DNA of 5,259 bases from an uncultured Collinsella sp. (GTDB lineage Bacteria > Actinomycetota > Coriobacteriia > Coriobacteriales > Coriobacteriaceae): positions 1-5,259 of the forward strand of contig CABUTH010000132.1 of the NCBI GenBank assembly GCA_902494465.1, given 5' to 3'. Below are positions 5,151 through 5,259 of this stretch, one piece after another (position 1 is the first letter of the stretch; each line of letters begins with the position of its first letter). Below the pieces are notes generated by a model. That model was not told where the DNA came from. It did no database searches and saw nothing but the letters and a program-made list of their open reading frames with translations. The translations under genes and the position numbers were made by a program.

Positions 5151-5259
5151 TTCCCTCCTCTTTCACGTCACCTTGCTCGCTTGGGGACGTTTTCGCTGTT
5201 GGTGACGATAACGCGGCTTTTCCATTGCTGGAGCTAGAGGCTTTCTTTCGACTTGCGCT
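5122..5259 (-). CDS. Possible C-terminal end of a convergent gene, runs off right edge
   Basis: A minus-strand frame is open from the right edge to a TGA at 5124-5122, giving 45 codons. It begins SASRKKASSSSNGKAALSSP and ends GDVKEEGSVLRYATDD. The Ser/Ala/Lys-rich start would suit a disordered linker or tail; I recognise no family. Against it: only 24 of 45 codons end in G or C, lower than ileS, the opposite strand is also open here (5081 to the edge, though without a start codon before 5225), and hairpins run through it. If real, it would converge on ileS with a 67-base gap carrying the hairpins at 5051-5111. Confidence 0.28.
   Translation of the reverse strand, partial: SASRKKASSSSNGKAALSSPTAKTSPSEQGDVKEEGSVLRYATDD

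Noticed and set aside
681..5240. Shared ten-base word GAGCTAGAGG at 681-690 and 5231-5240
   Set aside because: The flanking bases differ and the first copy overlaps the dehydrogenase stop codon; a single 10-mer is not evidence of a repeat.
5081..5259. Plus-strand open frame after ileS as a downstream gene such as lspA
   Set aside because: No start codon with a ribosome-binding site occurs in the open stretch before 5225, and the peptide has no membrane segments or lipoprotein signal peptidase motifs.

Overview
The window looks like a chromosomal segment from a GC-rich, Gram-positive-type bacterium, most likely a Coriobacteriia member such as Collinsella. That assignment is inferred from three things: the high G/C at third codon positions in ileS, a transcriptional isoleucine T-box of actinobacterial appearance in front of ileS, and the style of the intergenic hairpins. 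No rRNA or other definitive marker is present.

Layout, left to right. Bases 1-174 hold the first 58 codons, on the minus strand, of a peptidase E (family S51)-like gene that runs off the left edge; it is conspicuously AT-rich. Bases 175-683 contain no convincing protein gene, but they hold a possible promoter for the S51-like gene, a chain of inverted repeats, and two or three minus-strand terminator-like hairpins. Bases 684-1766 encode, on the minus strand, a complete 360-residue glycerol-dehydrogenase-like member of the iron-containing alcohol dehydrogenase family, followed by a strong intrinsic terminator at 633-674. A divergent intergenic region (1767-2252) separates it from ileS and is mostly a class I T-box leader: stem I at 1917-2012 with an AUC (Ile) specifier at 1991-1993, antiterminator at 2122-2189, terminator at 2173-2209. 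ileS itself (2253-5054, plus strand) is a full-length bacterial-type (IleRS1) isoleucyl-tRNA synthetase of 933 residues. The last 205 bases hold a dense group of hairpins and an open minus-strand frame that may be the C-terminal end of a convergent gene.

How it works together: the ileS unit is self-contained. Uncharged tRNA-Ile (GAU anticodon) should bind the specifier and the T-box bulge, stabilise the antiterminator and allow synthesis of the synthetase; charged tRNA lets the leader terminate. The dehydrogenase is transcribed away from ileS and appears to be a single-gene unit. No phage, IS transposase, CRISPR array or defence system is visible. The most unusual points are the non-canonical T-box bulge (UGGUUAA instead of UGGNACC) with an enlarged antiterminator loop, and the strand-asymmetric hairpin group after ileS.
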